Positions 41,025-49,945 of a stretch of 64,000 nt of DNA are shown here, one piece after another (position 1 is the first letter of the stretch; each line of letters opens with the position of its first letter). The DNA is from Actinomycetota bacterium (GTDB lineage: Bacteria > Actinomycetota > Actinomycetes > Mycobacteriales > JACQDL01): contig JACQDL010000059.1 in NCBI GenBank assembly GCA_016201065.1, positions 1 through 64,000 on the forward strand, read 5' to 3'. The notes below the pieces were generated by a model. The model was not told the origin of the DNA. It did not search any database and saw nothing but the letters and a program-made list of their open reading frames with translations. A program made the translations under genes and the position numbers.

Positions 41025-41696
41025 ATGCGCGAATCCTTCCATGACGACCTCGCCCAGATCTCCGCGTCGGTGGTGGAGCTGACCACGCTGGTATCCGTCG
41101 CGTTGGAGCAGGCGACGACCGCGCTCCTCGAGGCCGACCTGACCCTCGCCGAGAAGGTGATCTCCGGGCAGACCGAGATCACGGCGGCGTACGTCGCGCT
41201 GGAGGACAAGGCGGTGGAGCTGCTGGCCCGGCAGGCGCCGGTCGCCGGTGACCTCCGGACCATCGTGGCCGGACTGCGCGGGGTCGCGGACCTGGAGCGG
41301 ATGGGGGGGTTGGCCCGGCACATCGCCGCGATCGCGCGGATGCGGTACCCGCAGCACGCCGTGCCGGAGTCGCTGCGGGACACGATCCGCCAGATCTCGG
41401 CCAAGGCCCTGACGATCACAGCCAAGGCCGCCGAGGCGGTCCAGGCCAGGGATGCCCACCTCGCCCGCGAGATGGATGCCGACGACGACCGGGTGGACGC
41501 GCTGCGGCGGGCGTTGTTCACCACGATGCTCTCCGAGAGCTGGAGCTATGGCGTCGAGCCGGCGGTCGACATCGCCCTGATCGGTCGCTACTACGAGCGG
41601 TTTGCCGACCACGCGGTGGAGCTGGCCCGGCTGGTCGTGTACATGGTCACCGGTGAGCGGGCGCTGGCTGATGCGCCACCGCCGCGGCAGGCGTGA
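41025..41696 (+). CDS. phoU: Phosphate transport system regulator PhoU
   Basis: A 223-residue all-helical protein. Two PhoU repeats are visible, each with the metal-binding E/DxxxD signature: LEDKAVELLARQAPVAGDLR near residue 59 and ADDDRVDALRRALFTTML near 152, then IGRYYERFADHAVELAR. PhoU restrains SenX3 signalling when phosphate is sufficient. AGGAGCAGCG precedes the ATG. It reads opposite to senX3. In mycobacteria the phoU homolog phoY lies elsewhere, so linkage to senX3-regX3 is a feature shared with streptomycetes and relatives. Confidence 0.95.
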   Translation: MRESFHDDLAQISASVVELTTLVSVALEQATTALLEADLTLAEKVISGQTEITAAYVALEDKAVELLARQAPVAGDLRTIVAGLRGVADLERMGGLARHIAAIARMRYPQHAVPESLRDTIRQISAKALTITAKAAEAVQARDAHLAREMDADDDRVDALRRALFTTMLSESWSYGVEPAVDIALIGRYYERFADHAVELARLVVYMVTGERALADAPPPRQA

Positions 41697-41731
41697 TCCC
41701 GACCGCCGCCCGGCCCGGCCGATCGACCCGC

Positions 41732-42472
41732 CTAGCGCCCCTGGTTCCGCACGGCCTCGATCGCGGCCGTGGCGGCCGCCGGGTCGAGATAGTCCGAGGT
41801 GACCCGGCGCAGGTCGCCGTCCAGCTCGTAGCGCAGCGGGATGCCGGTCGGGATGTTCAGCCCGATGACCTCCTCCCGGGACAGCCCGTCCAGGTGCATC
41901 ACCAGCGCGCGCAACGAGTTGCCGTGCGCCGCGACGAGCACCGTACGGCCGACCCGTAGCTCCGGCACGATCGCGTCGTACCAGTACGGCAGCATCCGGT
42001 CCACGACGTCGGCGAGGCATTCCGTCGCGGGCCGCAGCTCGGGCGGCAACGCGGCGTACCGCGGGTCGGCGTGCTGGGAGAACTCGCTGTCCGCGGCGAG
42101 TGGCGGCGGGGGAACGTCGTAGGACCGCCGCCACAGGGTGAACTGCTCCGCCCCGAACTCGGCCCGCACCTGAGCCTTGTCCTTGCCCTGGAGGGCACCG
42201 TAGTGCCGCTCGTTCAGCCGCCATGACCGGCGCACGTCGATCCAGTGCCGCTCGGCGACGTCCAGCGCGAGCTCCGCGGTCCGGATCGCCCGCCGCAGCA
42301 ACGACGTGTGCACGACGTCGGGCAGCAGCCCATGCTCGGCGAGGAGATCGCCGCCCCGCCGCGCCTCCTCCTCACCACGCGGGCTGAGGTCGACATCGAC
42401 CCAGCCGGTGAACAGGTTCGCCGAGTTCCAGGTGCTCTCGCCGTGCCGCAGCAGGACCAGGGTGCCAGCCAT
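41732..42472 (-). CDS. gpmA: 2,3-bisphosphoglycerate-dependent phosphoglycerate mutase
   Basis: A 246-residue glycolytic enzyme that interconverts 3- and 2-phosphoglycerate. [20 protein letters not shown] at residues 4-23 contains the phosphohistidine, [17 protein letters not shown] the active-site lid, and [16 protein letters not shown] the second histidine near 183. The length is typical. It lies between convergent phoU and the YbjN gene, as Rv0489 lies close to senX3 in mycobacteria. The ATG at 42472 gives a standard N-terminus. Confidence 0.95.
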   Translation of the reverse strand: MAGTLVLLRHGESTWNSANLFTGWVDVDLSPRGEEEARRGGDLLAEHGLLPDVVHTSLLRRAIRTAELALDVAERHWIDVRRSWRLNERHYGALQGKDKAQVRAEFGAEQFTLWRRSYDVPPPPLAADSEFSQHADPRYAALPPELRPATECLADVVDRMLPYWYDAIVPELRVGRTVLVAAHGNSLRALVMHLDGLSREEVIGLNIPTGIPLRYELDGDLRRVTSDYLDPAAATAAIEAVRNQGR

Positions 42473-42505
42473 GCCGGCAGCCTAGCCAGCCAGAGCCGGC
42501 CGAGA

Positions 42506-43066
42506 TCACCGGGGTGAGCGCCGATCGGTCCGCTCCGCACCGGGTGGACCCCGCTCGGGGTCGGCAAAGCTCGCGAACGCCGCGAGGTTGGCCAGCGACT
42601 CGCCCCGGGCCACCCGCCACTGCCACTCCCGGCGGATCGACGTGCCGAACCCGATCTCCAGCATCGCGACGAAGTTGTCGTCGGCGCAGCTCAACACGGC
42701 GCCAAGGAGCCGATCCAGCTCGTCGACACTGACCGCTGCCCGCGGCAGCCGGCCAACCAGGTACACGTCGCCGGCACCGTCGACGGCGAACGCCACACCC
42801 CGTGGAGTCGCGTTGCGGCGCAGGAGGAGGTGGTACAACCGCTCGCCGTTCTCCTCCGGCCGCCGCAGCACGAACGCCTCGGCGGTGACCGAGTGGGTGC
42901 CCAGCCGCAGCCGGCAGCTGGTGACCAACCGGTGGGTGCCCGGGAGGCGGACGGTGTAGTCACCGGTACCCCATCGCCGGTAGTCGGCCTCCAGCGTGTC
43001 CAGGGCGGCCCGGATCACCCCGTCGAGATGTGGGTCACCGAGATGAGGGTCATCGACGGCCGTCAC
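42506..43066 (-). CDS. YbjN domain-containing protein (Rv0487-like)
   Basis: A 186-residue protein with a YbjN/type III secretion chaperone-like fold. [40 protein letters not shown] and [20 protein letters not shown] lie in the core. YbjN-type domains are thought to bind other proteins; the function in this context is unknown. The GTG at 43066 overlaps the mshA stop (GTGA). The neighbourhood mshA-ybjN-gpm matches Rv0486-Rv0487-Rv0489. The C-terminal 20 residues are charged and disordered. Confidence 0.85.
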   Translation of the reverse strand: MTAVDDPHLGDPHLDGVIRAALDTLEADYRRWGTGDYTVRLPGTHRLVTSCRLRLGTHSVTAEAFVLRRPEENGERLYHLLLRRNATPRGVAFAVDGAGDVYLVGRLPRAAVSVDELDRLLGAVLSCADDNFVAMLEIGFGTSIRREWQWRVARGESLANLAAFASFADPERGPPGAERTDRRSPR

Positions 43067-44352
43067 AGGGCCGCCCTGCCGGCGTCGAGAAGGACGGCGT
43101 CGGCGAGCACATCGCGGTACGTCCCGAGCAGCCGTTGCGCGGTCGACCGCCAGCTGAACCGCTCGGCGTGCCCGCGGCACGCCGCGCCCAGCCACTCCCG
43201 TCGGGCCGGTTGGCGGAGCAGATCACCGAGCACCTTCGCATACTGGGCCGGATCATGGCCGTCGACAAGCACCCCGGTCGTGCCGTCCGCCACCGCGGTG
43301 GGCAGGCCACCCACGGCCGCGGCCACCACCGGCGTACCGCAGGCCTGCGACTCCAGGGCGACCAGCCCGAAGGACTCGCTGTAGGACGGAACCACGGTCA
43401 CGTCGGCGGCCTGGTACATCTCCGCGAGCCGGTCGGCCGGCATGGGTGCAAAGAACCGGACCAGGTCACCGATGCCAAGGTGATCGGCGAGCGTCCGCAG
43501 CCCGCGAGGCCCCACGAAGCCGGTTCCACTCGGCGCACCCACGACGCACACCACCAGCCGCTCACGAAGCTCCGGATCGTCGGCGACAAGCTGCGCGGCG
43601 GCCCGGAGCAGCACGTCGGGCGCCTTCAGCGGCTGAATGCGCCCGACGAACAGCAGCACGGCGGCGTCCGGAGGGATGCCCAGCCGGGTCCGCGCGGCGG
43701 ACGCCGAGCCGAGCCGGAACCGCTCCAGGTCAACCCCGGGCGGGACCACCGCAACGCGTTCCGGCTCCGCGTTGTAGAGATTGATCAGATCCCCCGCCTC
43801 GGCGTCGGTCGAGGCGATCAGCCGATCGGAGCTGCCGACGACCTGCTCCTCGCCGAGGATCCGCTGCTTCGGCTCCGGCCGGTCCCCGGCGGCGCGCTGG
43901 GCGTTCTTCACCTTCGCCAGGGTGTGCGCCGAGTGCACTAACGGCACGCTCCACCGCTCCCGCGTCAGCCGCCCAACCTGGCCGGACAACCAGTAGTGCG
44001 AGTGCACGACGTCATACCAGCCGGGCTCGCGCTGCGCCTCGGCCCGCAGCAGTCCCTCGGCGAACGCCCGCAGCTGGGCCGGCAGGTCGTCCTTGGCCAG
44101 CCCGCGGTACGGGCCTGCCGTGACATGCCGGACCAACACGCCGGGCGCCACCTCGACCTCCCGCGGCAGTTCCGCCGAGGTGCGCCGGGTGAAGATGTCC
44201 ACCTCGACGCCGAGTTCGGCGAGGTGTTTGGCGACCTCCAGGACGTAGACGTTCATGCCGCCCGCGTCCCCGCCACCGGGTTGCTCCAGCGGTGAGGTGT
44301 GAACGGACAGGGTAGCGACGCGGTGCGGGCTGATCCGGGTCACGCGCGACAC
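43063..44352 (-). CDS. mshA: D-inositol-3-phosphate glycosyltransferase MshA
   Basis: A 429-residue GT-B family 4 glycosyltransferase that joins UDP-GlcNAc to inositol-1-phosphate, the first step of mycothiol synthesis. [20 protein letters not shown] at residues 16-35 is the MshA N-terminal signature, [11 protein letters not shown] and [12 protein letters not shown] follow, and [20 protein letters not shown] near 323 is the donor-binding EX7E motif. GTG 44352 is chosen because GGAGG lies seven bases upstream; a start 12 codons earlier has none. MshD, the last enzyme of the pathway, is encoded at 60 kb. Confidence 0.95.
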   Translation of the reverse strand: MSRVTRISPHRVATLSVHTSPLEQPGGGDAGGMNVYVLEVAKHLAELGVEVDIFTRRTSAELPREVEVAPGVLVRHVTAGPYRGLAKDDLPAQLRAFAEGLLRAEAQREPGWYDVVHSHYWLSGQVGRLTRERWSVPLVHSAHTLAKVKNAQRAAGDRPEPKQRILGEEQVVGSSDRLIASTDAEAGDLINLYNAEPERVAVVPPGVDLERFRLGSASAARTRLGIPPDAAVLLFVGRIQPLKAPDVLLRAAAQLVADDPELRERLVVCVVGAPSGTGFVGPRGLRTLADHLGIGDLVRFFAPMPADRLAEMYQAADVTVVPSYSESFGLVALESQACGTPVVAAAVGGLPTAVADGTTGVLVDGHDPAQYAKVLGDLLRQPARREWLGAACRGHAERFSWRSTAQRLLGTYRDVLADAVLLDAGRAAL

Positions 44353-44429
44353 GAACTCACCTCCGGTTCGGGTTTCCGCGCTACACAACGCCCGAACGTC
44401 CCGGTTCCTGCCCGGCTAGGCTCCGACCC

Positions 44430-45203
44430 ATGGTCAATGGCATCCGGCACGGGGACATCCGGCACGCCGTGGTCACCGGGGCCAGCAGCGGGATCGGCGA
44501 GGCCACCGCGCGGCGGCTGGCCGCCGCGGGCTTCCACGTGGTGGTCGCGGCCAGGCGGACCGATCGGGTCGAGCGGCTCGCGGAGGCCATCGGCGGCACG
44601 CCGGTGACCCTCGACGTCACCGATCAGGCTTCGGTGGACGCGCTCGCCGCCGCCGTGAACACCTGCCATGTGCTGGTGAACAACGCCGGCCTGGCGATCG
44701 GTACCGACCCCGTCGAGCGCGGCGACCCGACCGACTGGCAGCGGATGTACGAGGTCAACGTGCTCGGCGTGCTGCGGATGACCCGAGCCCTGCTTCCCAC
44801 GCTGGAGGCGAGCGCGGCGGCATCCGGTGGCGTCGGCCACGTGGTGATCGTGGGCTCCACCGCTGGCCGGATCACGTACGAGGGTGGTGGCGGCTACGCA
44901 GCGGCCAAGCACGCCGTCGTGGCGCTGCGCGAGACGCTCCGGCTGGAGCTGGTCGGTCGACCGGTCCGCGTCACGGAGATCGCGCCGGGCATGGTCGCCA
45001 CCGCCGAGTTCAGCCTGAACCGGTTCGGCGGCGACGCCGGGCGGGCCGCCGCCGTCTACGCCGGGGTGCCGGACCCGCTGACCGCCGACGACGTCGCGGA
45101 CTGCATTGACTGGGTGGTGTCGCGGCCGCCGCATGTCAACGTCGACCTGCTGGAGGTCCGCCCGCTCGCCCAGGCGGCGCAACATCGGGTGCACCGGGTC
45201 TGA
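44430..45203 (+). CDS. Short-chain dehydrogenase/reductase
   Basis: A 257-residue classical SDR. VVTGASSGIGEATARRL near residue 14 is the NAD(P) motif, and the basic pair in AARRTDRV favours NADP. NNAGLA, the catalytic serine in IVGSTAGRI and YAAAKHAV complete the Asn-Ser-Tyr-Lys set. The C-terminal half keeps IAPGMVATAEF. By order it corresponds to Rv0484c. Substrate is unknown. It is divergent from mshA by 77 bases and convergent with murB. Confidence 0.9.
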   Translation: MVNGIRHGDIRHAVVTGASSGIGEATARRLAAAGFHVVVAARRTDRVERLAEAIGGTPVTLDVTDQASVDALAAAVNTCHVLVNNAGLAIGTDPVERGDPTDWQRMYEVNVLGVLRMTRALLPTLEASAAASGGVGHVVIVGSTAGRITYEGGGGYAAAKHAVVALRETLRLELVGRPVRVTEIAPGMVATAEFSLNRFGGDAGRAAAVYAGVPDPLTADDVADCIDWVVSRPPHVNVDLLEVRPLAQAAQHRVHRV

Positions 45204-45231
45204 CCGCCCGGCCATCCGGTCCATGGCGGTC
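45202..45231. terminator. Hairpin between convergent SDR and murB genes
   Basis: GACCGCC at 45202-45208 pairs with GGCGGTC at 45225-45231 across a 16-base loop. It begins at the SDR stop codon and precedes the murB stop by 17 bases. It is moderately strong and usable in both directions. Confidence 0.45.
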
Positions 45232-45247
45232 GGTCCGCGGCGGCCGG

Positions 45248-46297
45248 TCACCAGTCGACGCCGACCAGCCGTGGTTCCGGCTGGAGGGTCACCCCGAAGC
45301 GGTCCCGCACGCCGTCCCGGACCTCACGGGCCAACGCGACCAGCTCCGCGGTGCTGGCCCGGCCGGTGTTCGTCAGGGCGAGGGTGTGCTTACCGGACAC
45401 CGCGGCCCCCCCGCGCCGGTAGCCACGGGCGAAACCGGCGCGCTCGATCAGCCACGCCGCCGAAAGCTTCACCGCCCCGCCGCCGGCCGGCCAGTGCGGA
45501 TACCGGGTCTCCGGTGGCAGACGGGTCTCGAAGCCAGCGACCGCTCCGGCCGACAGGACGGGGTTGGTGAAGAAGGAGCCCGCGCTCCACGTGTCGTGGT
45601 CGGTCGGGTCGAGCACCATCCCCTTGCCGCGCCGAAGCTCCAGCACGGCCTCCCGGACCGCACCGAGCGGCGCCCGGTCGCCCTGCGCGCAGCCAAGGCT
45701 CCGGGCCAGCTCGGCGTAGCGGATCGGTGCCGAGCGCGGGCTGGCCGCGAGCGTGAAGCGGACCGCCAGCACGACGTACCGATCGGTGTGCTTGAAGATG
45801 CTGCTGCGGTAGGCGAACCCGCACTCGGCCGCGGGGAGCTCGCGGCGGATGGCGCGCTGCCGGTCCCACACCACCACCGCGGCGATGACCTCGGCCACCT
45901 CCTGGCCGTACGCGCCCACGTTCTGCACCGGTGTCGCCCCGGTCAGCCCGGGAATGCCGGCCAGGCACTCCAGTCCCGACCACCCCTCGACGGCCGACCG
46001 GTCGACCAACGCGTCCCACGGTTCGCCGGCTCGCACGGTCACGGCCACCCGGTCGCCGTCCCGCTGGACCGACACCCCACGCCAGCGCAGCGCGACCACG
46101 ACCCCGGGCCAGCCCGCGTCGGAGACCACCAGGTTGCTGCCGCCGCCGAGCAGCAGCACCGGCTCGCCGCCCGCATCGGCCGCGCGCACCGCGGTCACGA
46201 CCTCCCCCTCGGTGCTCGCCTCGACGAAACGCGCCGCGGGACCACCAAGCCGGAGCGTGGTCAGAGTGGCGAGCCGGACGCCAGGAATCAGCTGCAC
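45248..46297 (-). CDS. murB: UDP-N-acetylenolpyruvoylglucosamine reductase
   Basis: A 349-residue FAD enzyme that makes UDP-MurNAc for peptidoglycan. TLRLGGPAARFVEA and LLLGGGSNLVVSDAG bind FAD; GLECLAGIPGLTGATPVQNV and GAYGQEV form the active site, with CGFAYRSSIFK near 175 and SAGSFFTNPVLS near 239 holding the catalytic serine. The C-terminal AAWLIERAGFARGYRRGGAAV with KHTLALTNTG is standard for the long actinobacterial type. It corresponds to Rv0482. It is divergent from the methyltransferase gene. Confidence 0.95.
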   Translation of the reverse strand: MQLIPGVRLATLTTLRLGGPAARFVEASTEGEVVTAVRAADAGGEPVLLLGGGSNLVVSDAGWPGVVVALRWRGVSVQRDGDRVAVTVRAGEPWDALVDRSAVEGWSGLECLAGIPGLTGATPVQNVGAYGQEVAEVIAAVVVWDRQRAIRRELPAAECGFAYRSSIFKHTDRYVVLAVRFTLAASPRSAPIRYAELARSLGCAQGDRAPLGAVREAVLELRRGKGMVLDPTDHDTWSAGSFFTNPVLSAGAVAGFETRLPPETRYPHWPAGGGAVKLSAAWLIERAGFARGYRRGGAAVSGKHTLALTNTGRASTAELVALAREVRDGVRDRFGVTLQPEPRLVGVDW

Positions 46298-46354
46298 GTC
46301 GGCACACCCTAGTGGGGGACCGGTTCGACCGGCGGTCGACTACTCTCGGTTGCT

Positions 46355-47179
46355 ATGAGGAAGCCGGCGGCCGGGAAGGTGCTGGCTACCGGGCGAGCAC
46401 TGGCTACCGGGCGAGCACTGGGACTGCCGACCCGCGGCACCACCCACCCCAACCGGCTGCGCCGCGTTGACCGGTGGATCGTCGGTACGCAGTCGTCCCG
46501 GCTGCGCGACGCGACCGACCCGCTGGTGGTGGACCTCGGGTACGGCCACAGCCCGATCACCACCCTGGAGCTGGCCGAGCGGCTTCGCGGGGTCCGGCCG
46601 GATCTCCGGGTCGTCGGGCTGGAGATCGACGCCGAGCGGGTCACCGCGGCCCAGCCGCTGGCCGAACCGCCCGCCGTGGAGTTCGCCTGCGGTGGGTTCG
46701 AGCTGGGTGGCCGGCGTCCCGTGCTGGTCCGTGCCCTGAACGTGCTGCGCCAGTATCCCGCCGACGCGGTTCCCGAGGCGTGGCGGACGGTGACGCAACG
46801 GCTGGCACCGGGTGGGTTGTTCGTGGAGGGAACCTGCGACGAGCTCGGACGGCGGGCCTGCTGGGTGGCACTGGACAGCACCGGACCGCTCACGTTGACG
46901 CTGTCGGCGCGGGTCGCCTCGCTCGACCGGCCGAGCGATCTGGCAGAGCGGCTGCCCAAGGTGCTGATCCATCGCAATCTCCCCGGCGAGCCGATCCACG
47001 CCCTCTTCGAGGCACTGGACCAGGCCTGGGCCGTGAGCTCACCGCTGGCGAGCTTCGGACCGCGGCAACGCTGGGTGGGTACCGTGCAAGGGCTGCTCGA
47101 CGACGGCTGGCCGGTCGTCGGGGGGCGCCAGCGCTGGCGGCTCGGTGAGCTGACCGTCCGCTGGTCGGCGGTCGCCTGA
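46355..47179 (+). CDS. Class I SAM-dependent methyltransferase-like protein
   Basis: A 274-residue protein with a Rossmann-type motif LVVDLGYGHSPITTLELAER near residue 58 and an acidic strand end LRVVGLEIDAERV near 86, which suit SAM binding. LAPGGLFVEGTCDELGRR near 148 is the fourth to fifth strand region. The acceptor is unknown. The first 25 residues contain a doubled LATGRA from an 18-bp tandem copy (46382-46417) and are probably disordered. The gene faces away from murB. There is no own operon partner. Confidence 0.78.
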   Translation: MRKPAAGKVLATGRALATGRALGLPTRGTTHPNRLRRVDRWIVGTQSSRLRDATDPLVVDLGYGHSPITTLELAERLRGVRPDLRVVGLEIDAERVTAAQPLAEPPAVEFACGGFELGGRRPVLVRALNVLRQYPADAVPEAWRTVTQRLAPGGLFVEGTCDELGRRACWVALDSTGPLTLTLSARVASLDRPSDLAERLPKVLIHRNLPGEPIHALFEALDQAWAVSSPLASFGPRQRWVGTVQGLLDDGWPVVGGRQRWRLGELTVRWSAVA

Positions 47180-47207
47180 CCCGGTCGGCGGCTGGGCCGC
47201 TGGCTGC

Positions 47208-47750
47208 TCAGCCGAGCGCGGTCGCGAAGATCTCGTACGCCGCGGCGGTGTGCAGCACGAACCGCACCTCGCGCACGGCGGAGTCGGCTTGTCGGGCCGC
47301 GGCCACCGCGATCCGCGCGCCGTCACCCATCGGCCAGCCGTACACCCCGGTGGAGATCGCCGGGAAGGCCACCGTGCGGGCGCCCAGCCCGTCAGCGATC
47401 GCCAGCGAACTCAGGTAACACGACCGGAGCAGGTGCGAACGGTCCTCCGAACCCGTGTACACCGGACCAACGGTGTGGATCACCCATCGGGCCGGGAGCA
47501 GCCCCGCAGTGGTGGCGACCGCCTGACCGGTGGGGAGGCCCCGACCGTAGCTGGAGGCGCGCAGCGCCCGGCATTCGGCGAGGATCTCCGGTCCACCGCG
47601 CCGGTGGATCGCCCCGTCGACCCCACCACCACCGAGCAGTGCCGAGTTCGCCGCGTTGACGATCGCATCGACCTGCTGCTCGGTGATGTCACCGCGCACC
47701 AGGGTGATCTCGGGCACCGTCCCGTCCTTCCCCCGACCGGGCGCAGTCAC
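47208..47750 (-). CDS. Macrodomain O-acetyl-ADP-ribose deacetylase
   Basis: A 180-residue macrodomain protein of the MacroD/YmdB type. ITLVRGDITEQQVDAIVNAA contains the adenine-binding aspartate, NSALLGGGGVDGAIHRRGG the catalytic loop, and VAFPAISTGVYGWPMGDGAR the phosphate loop. Such enzymes hydrolyse O-acetyl-ADP-ribose and mono-ADP-ribosylation on proteins or nucleic acids. It is the last gene of a leftward group with AlaX and DUF2516. The GTG start lies 13 bases after the AlaX stop. Confidence 0.93.
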   Translation of the reverse strand: MTAPGRGKDGTVPEITLVRGDITEQQVDAIVNAANSALLGGGGVDGAIHRRGGPEILAECRALRASSYGRGLPTGQAVATTAGLLPARWVIHTVGPVYTGSEDRSHLLRSCYLSSLAIADGLGARTVAFPAISTGVYGWPMGDGARIAVAAARQADSAVREVRFVLHTAAAYEIFATALG

Positions 47751-47763
47751 CGCGCCGCCGGGT

Positions 47764-48510
47764 CTAGTCGACGATCCGAACGCGCAGCCGCCGGAACCCC
47801 CGGCCCTTGCTCTCCACCTTGACGACCTCGATCCGGCCGATCCACCTGGTGGAGGCCACGTGCGTGCCGCCGTCCGCCTGGGTGTCCAGCCCGACGATGT
47901 CGACGATGCGTACCTGATCGATGTCAGCGGGCAGGAGGTTGGTCGCGGTACGGATGATGTCGGGAATCGCCATCGCCTGCTCCCGCGGCAGTACCGAGAC
48001 GTCGATCGGCCGGTCCACCTTGATCTCGGTGTTGCACGCCTCGGCGACCCGCTCCTTGAAGTCGGCCGGCACCTCGGGCAGGTTGAAGTCCATCCGGGCC
48101 ACCCCGGGCTCCATGTTGCCGCCGGTCACCTGCGCCCCGAAGTCCCGGAACACCACACCGGAGAGCAGATGCAGGCCGGAGTGGGTGCGCATCAGCCAGC
48201 TCCGCCGCTCGTCCTCCACCGCACCGCGCACTGCCGTCCCAGCGGGCGGCACCGGATCTCCCTCGACGGGCACCAGGTAGAGGTCGTCACCCTTGCGGAC
48301 CTCGACGATCCTGGTCCGTACCCCGCCCCACAGCAGCACGCCCTCGTCCGGTGGCTGCCCGCCGCCGCCCGGGTAGAACGCGGAGCGGTCCAGCACGATG
48401 CCCCGCTCCGGGTCGACGTGCAGGACCACAGCGTCCCACTCACGCAGCCGCTGGTCGGCGAGCTCCAACCGGTCGGTCCGGCCGTGGCGATCACCGCCAG
48501 GGACGCTCAC
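47764..48510 (-). CDS. Alanyl-tRNA editing protein (AlaX type)
   Basis: A 248-residue stand-alone editing domain related to AlaRS and ThrRS. FYPGGGGQPPDEG near residue 45, MRTHSGLHLLSGV near 107 with the HxxxH zinc ligands, and GLDTQADGGTHVASTRWIG near 208 with the other ligand histidine are all present. It removes mis-attached serine or glycine from tRNA-Ala in the cytoplasm. The GTG start overlaps the stop of the DUF2516 gene (GTGA). The usual second zinc cysteine is replaced by Ala-Asp (QADGGTH), as in some AlaX-M forms. Confidence 0.9.
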   Translation of the reverse strand: MSVPGGDRHGRTDRLELADQRLREWDAVVLHVDPERGIVLDRSAFYPGGGGQPPDEGVLLWGGVRTRIVEVRKGDDLYLVPVEGDPVPPAGTAVRGAVEDERRSWLMRTHSGLHLLSGVVFRDFGAQVTGGNMEPGVARMDFNLPEVPADFKERVAEACNTEIKVDRPIDVSVLPREQAMAIPDIIRTATNLLPADIDQVRIVDIVGLDTQADGGTHVASTRWIGRIEVVKVESKGRGFRRLRVRIVD

Positions 48511-48794
48511 CAGCCCCGCCCCCGCCCCTGCACCTCGCGCAACGCCGGCCGGACGTCGACGAGGTAGACGACGGAGGCCACGATCGCCGCCAGTCGCTGC
48601 ACCGACAGGAGCTGGAAGACCAGCATCACGATCAGCGCGATACCGTTGATCGCCAACCAGCCCGGCTTGGTCAGCTTGCCCGCAGCGGCGAACGCCGGGG
48701 TGGGGCGGATCGCGGCGTCCACCATGGCCCAGCCAGCAAGCACCAGCGTGCCGTACCGGAGCGCGTTGACCACCATCACGCTGAGATAGTCCAC
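48507..48794 (-). CDS. DUF2516 family membrane protein (Rv0476-like)
   Basis: A 95-residue membrane protein. Helices lie near residues 4-26 and 44-78 (WLAINGIALIVMLVFQLLSV, then AIVASVVYLVDV), with an in-between loop RPTPAFAAAGKLTKPGW that is the DUF2516 hallmark. The function is unknown. It lies just downstream of the HbhA-like gene, as Rv0476 follows hbhA (Rv0475), and the two may act together at the envelope. GTG 48794 is the only start that avoids the upstream gene's end; there is little ribosome-site sequence. Confidence 0.85.
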   Translation of the reverse strand: MDYLSVMVVNALRYGTLVLAGWAMVDAAIRPTPAFAAAGKLTKPGWLAINGIALIVMLVFQLLSVQRLAAIVASVVYLVDVRPALREVQGRGRGW

Positions 48795-48846
48795 CAGGCC
48801 AGCGTACCTGGCGGACCGCCCGGGCCCGGCACCTTCGCGCCCGCCG

Positions 48847-49401
48847 TCAGCTCCCGGCCGGCTTGCTGCTGGTGGCCTTCCGGGTGGTGGGCCTGGCCGG
48901 TCGGGCCTTCCCCGCGCTGCTGGTGGTGGTGGCCTTCGCCGCGGCCGGCCGGGGCTCGTCGCCGGCTCGCTCGAAGCGGCTCGGCTGCGTGCCGACCACG
49001 GTTTTCGCGGCGGGTCCATCGCCTGACGTGACGAGCTTCTCGCCACGCGCGGCCAACCCGTCGTAGGCCTGCCTGGCCCGGTCGAGGTAACCCTCGACGG
49101 TGGACCTCAGCTCGCCCGGAGTCAGCGGACTGACCCTGGCGGGCGCCCGGCCGACCCGATGCCTGGCCTCCGCCAGCGTGCTGGCGACATCGGAGCGCAG
49201 CTCGGTGAGCACCGCCTGGGCCTTCCTGACCCGGGCGTCGACGACCGACCGTGCGTCGGCCGGCAGCTCCCGGAGCGCGGCAACCGCCCAATCCCCCGCG
49301 CCGACTACGGCGTACAGCGGCTTGCGTGCCTCTTCGAGTACGACCTTGCCCTGCTCGGCTGCGGTTCCGGCGAACGTGCGCGCGCGTGTGGTCGTGGACA
49401 T
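48847..49401 (-). CDS. HbhA-like heparin-binding hemagglutinin homolog
   Basis: A 184-residue, largely helical protein. Residues 20-120 (PLYAVVGAGDWAVAALRELP, then VVDARVRKAQAVLTELR and LRSTVEGYLDRARQAYDGLA) match the coiled-coil part of mycobacterial HbhA. The C-terminal 50 residues are rich in Lys, Ala, Pro and Thr, similar to but less regular than the Lys-Ala repeats that bind heparin and DNA in mycobacteria. In non-pathogens HbhA-like proteins are tied to the cell envelope and lipid bodies. Order XRE-hbhA-DUF2516 equals Rv0474-Rv0475-Rv0476. Confidence 0.8.
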   Translation of the reverse strand: MSTTTRARTFAGTAAEQGKVVLEEARKPLYAVVGAGDWAVAALRELPADARSVVDARVRKAQAVLTELRSDVASTLAEARHRVGRAPARVSPLTPGELRSTVEGYLDRARQAYDGLAARGEKLVTSGDGPAAKTVVGTQPSRFERAGDEPRPAAAKATTTSSAGKARPARPTTRKATSSKPAGS

Positions 49402-49422
49402 GGCAGTCCCCTCTTTCCCTCA

Positions 49423-49833
49423 TCACTGTCGTGGTGTCGATATTCCTGGCGTCGCCGCCCGCACCGGGGCCGGCTGATCAGTCGCTGGACGGGCCGCGTT
49501 CTCGGCGCAGAACGACTTGTAGATCTCCAGCAGCACCTGCTTCTGTCGCTCCGTGAGGTAGGCCTCGCGGAGGACCGCGGCGACGACCTCCGAGTCGCCT
49601 GGCCGCTCCTCCAGAATGCCGGCCCGCACGTACAACGTCTCGGCAGAGATGCGCAGCGCCTTGGCGATCTGCTGCAGGATCTCGGCGCTCGGTTTGCGCA
49701 GCCCACGCTCGATCTGGGAGAGGTACGGGTTGCTGACTCCGGCCAGTCTGGCGAGCTGGCGAAGCGAGACCTGGGCCGTGTGACGCTGCTCGCGGATGAA
49801 CTCCCCGAGCTCGGACACTCTCAGCGCCGGCAT
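49423..49833 (-). CDS. XRE-family regulator (Rv0474-like)
   Basis: A 136-residue regulator. The helix-turn-helix at residues 8-66 (LGEFIREQRHTAQVSLRQLA, RLAGVSNPYLSQIERGLRKP) is a typical Cro/C1 domain, followed by SAEILQQIAKALRISAETLY and a helical tail. It lies 21 bases upstream of the HbhA-like gene on the same strand and probably controls it and itself. The palindrome GCTAGC-TTTT-GCTAGC 63 bases before the start is a candidate operator. GAGGAGGAGC close to the ATG is a strong ribosome site. Confidence 0.9.
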   Translation of the reverse strand: MPALRVSELGEFIREQRHTAQVSLRQLARLAGVSNPYLSQIERGLRKPSAEILQQIAKALRISAETLYVRAGILEERPGDSEVVAAVLREAYLTERQKQVLLEIYKSFCAENAARPATDQPAPVRAATPGISTPRQ

Positions 49834-49895
49834 TGCTCCTCCTCGCGCTCCCAGGGCTCCGCGGCGTGCTCCCGGGCGCCACGATACCCGGAGGC

Positions 49896-49911
49896 GCTAG
49901 CTTTTGCTAGC
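49896..49911. promoter_or_regulatory. Palindrome GCTAGC-TTTT-GCTAGC before the XRE gene
   Basis: Two copies of the self-complementary hexamer GCTAGC (49896-49901 and 49906-49911) flank TTTT, 63 bases before the regulator's start codon. This is a rare AT-containing dyad in GC-rich DNA and is a good candidate for the XRE operator. Confidence 0.5.
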
Positions 49912-49945
49912 AGAGAGCAAGCGGTACGTTCGCCCGGACCGCGGG

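Noticed and set aside
45001-45060. Further TGAACC motifs (for example in the SDR gene and in cvnD) as extra ECF promoters
   Set aside because: They lie inside coding sequence and lack CGTAC at a 15-17 base spacing.
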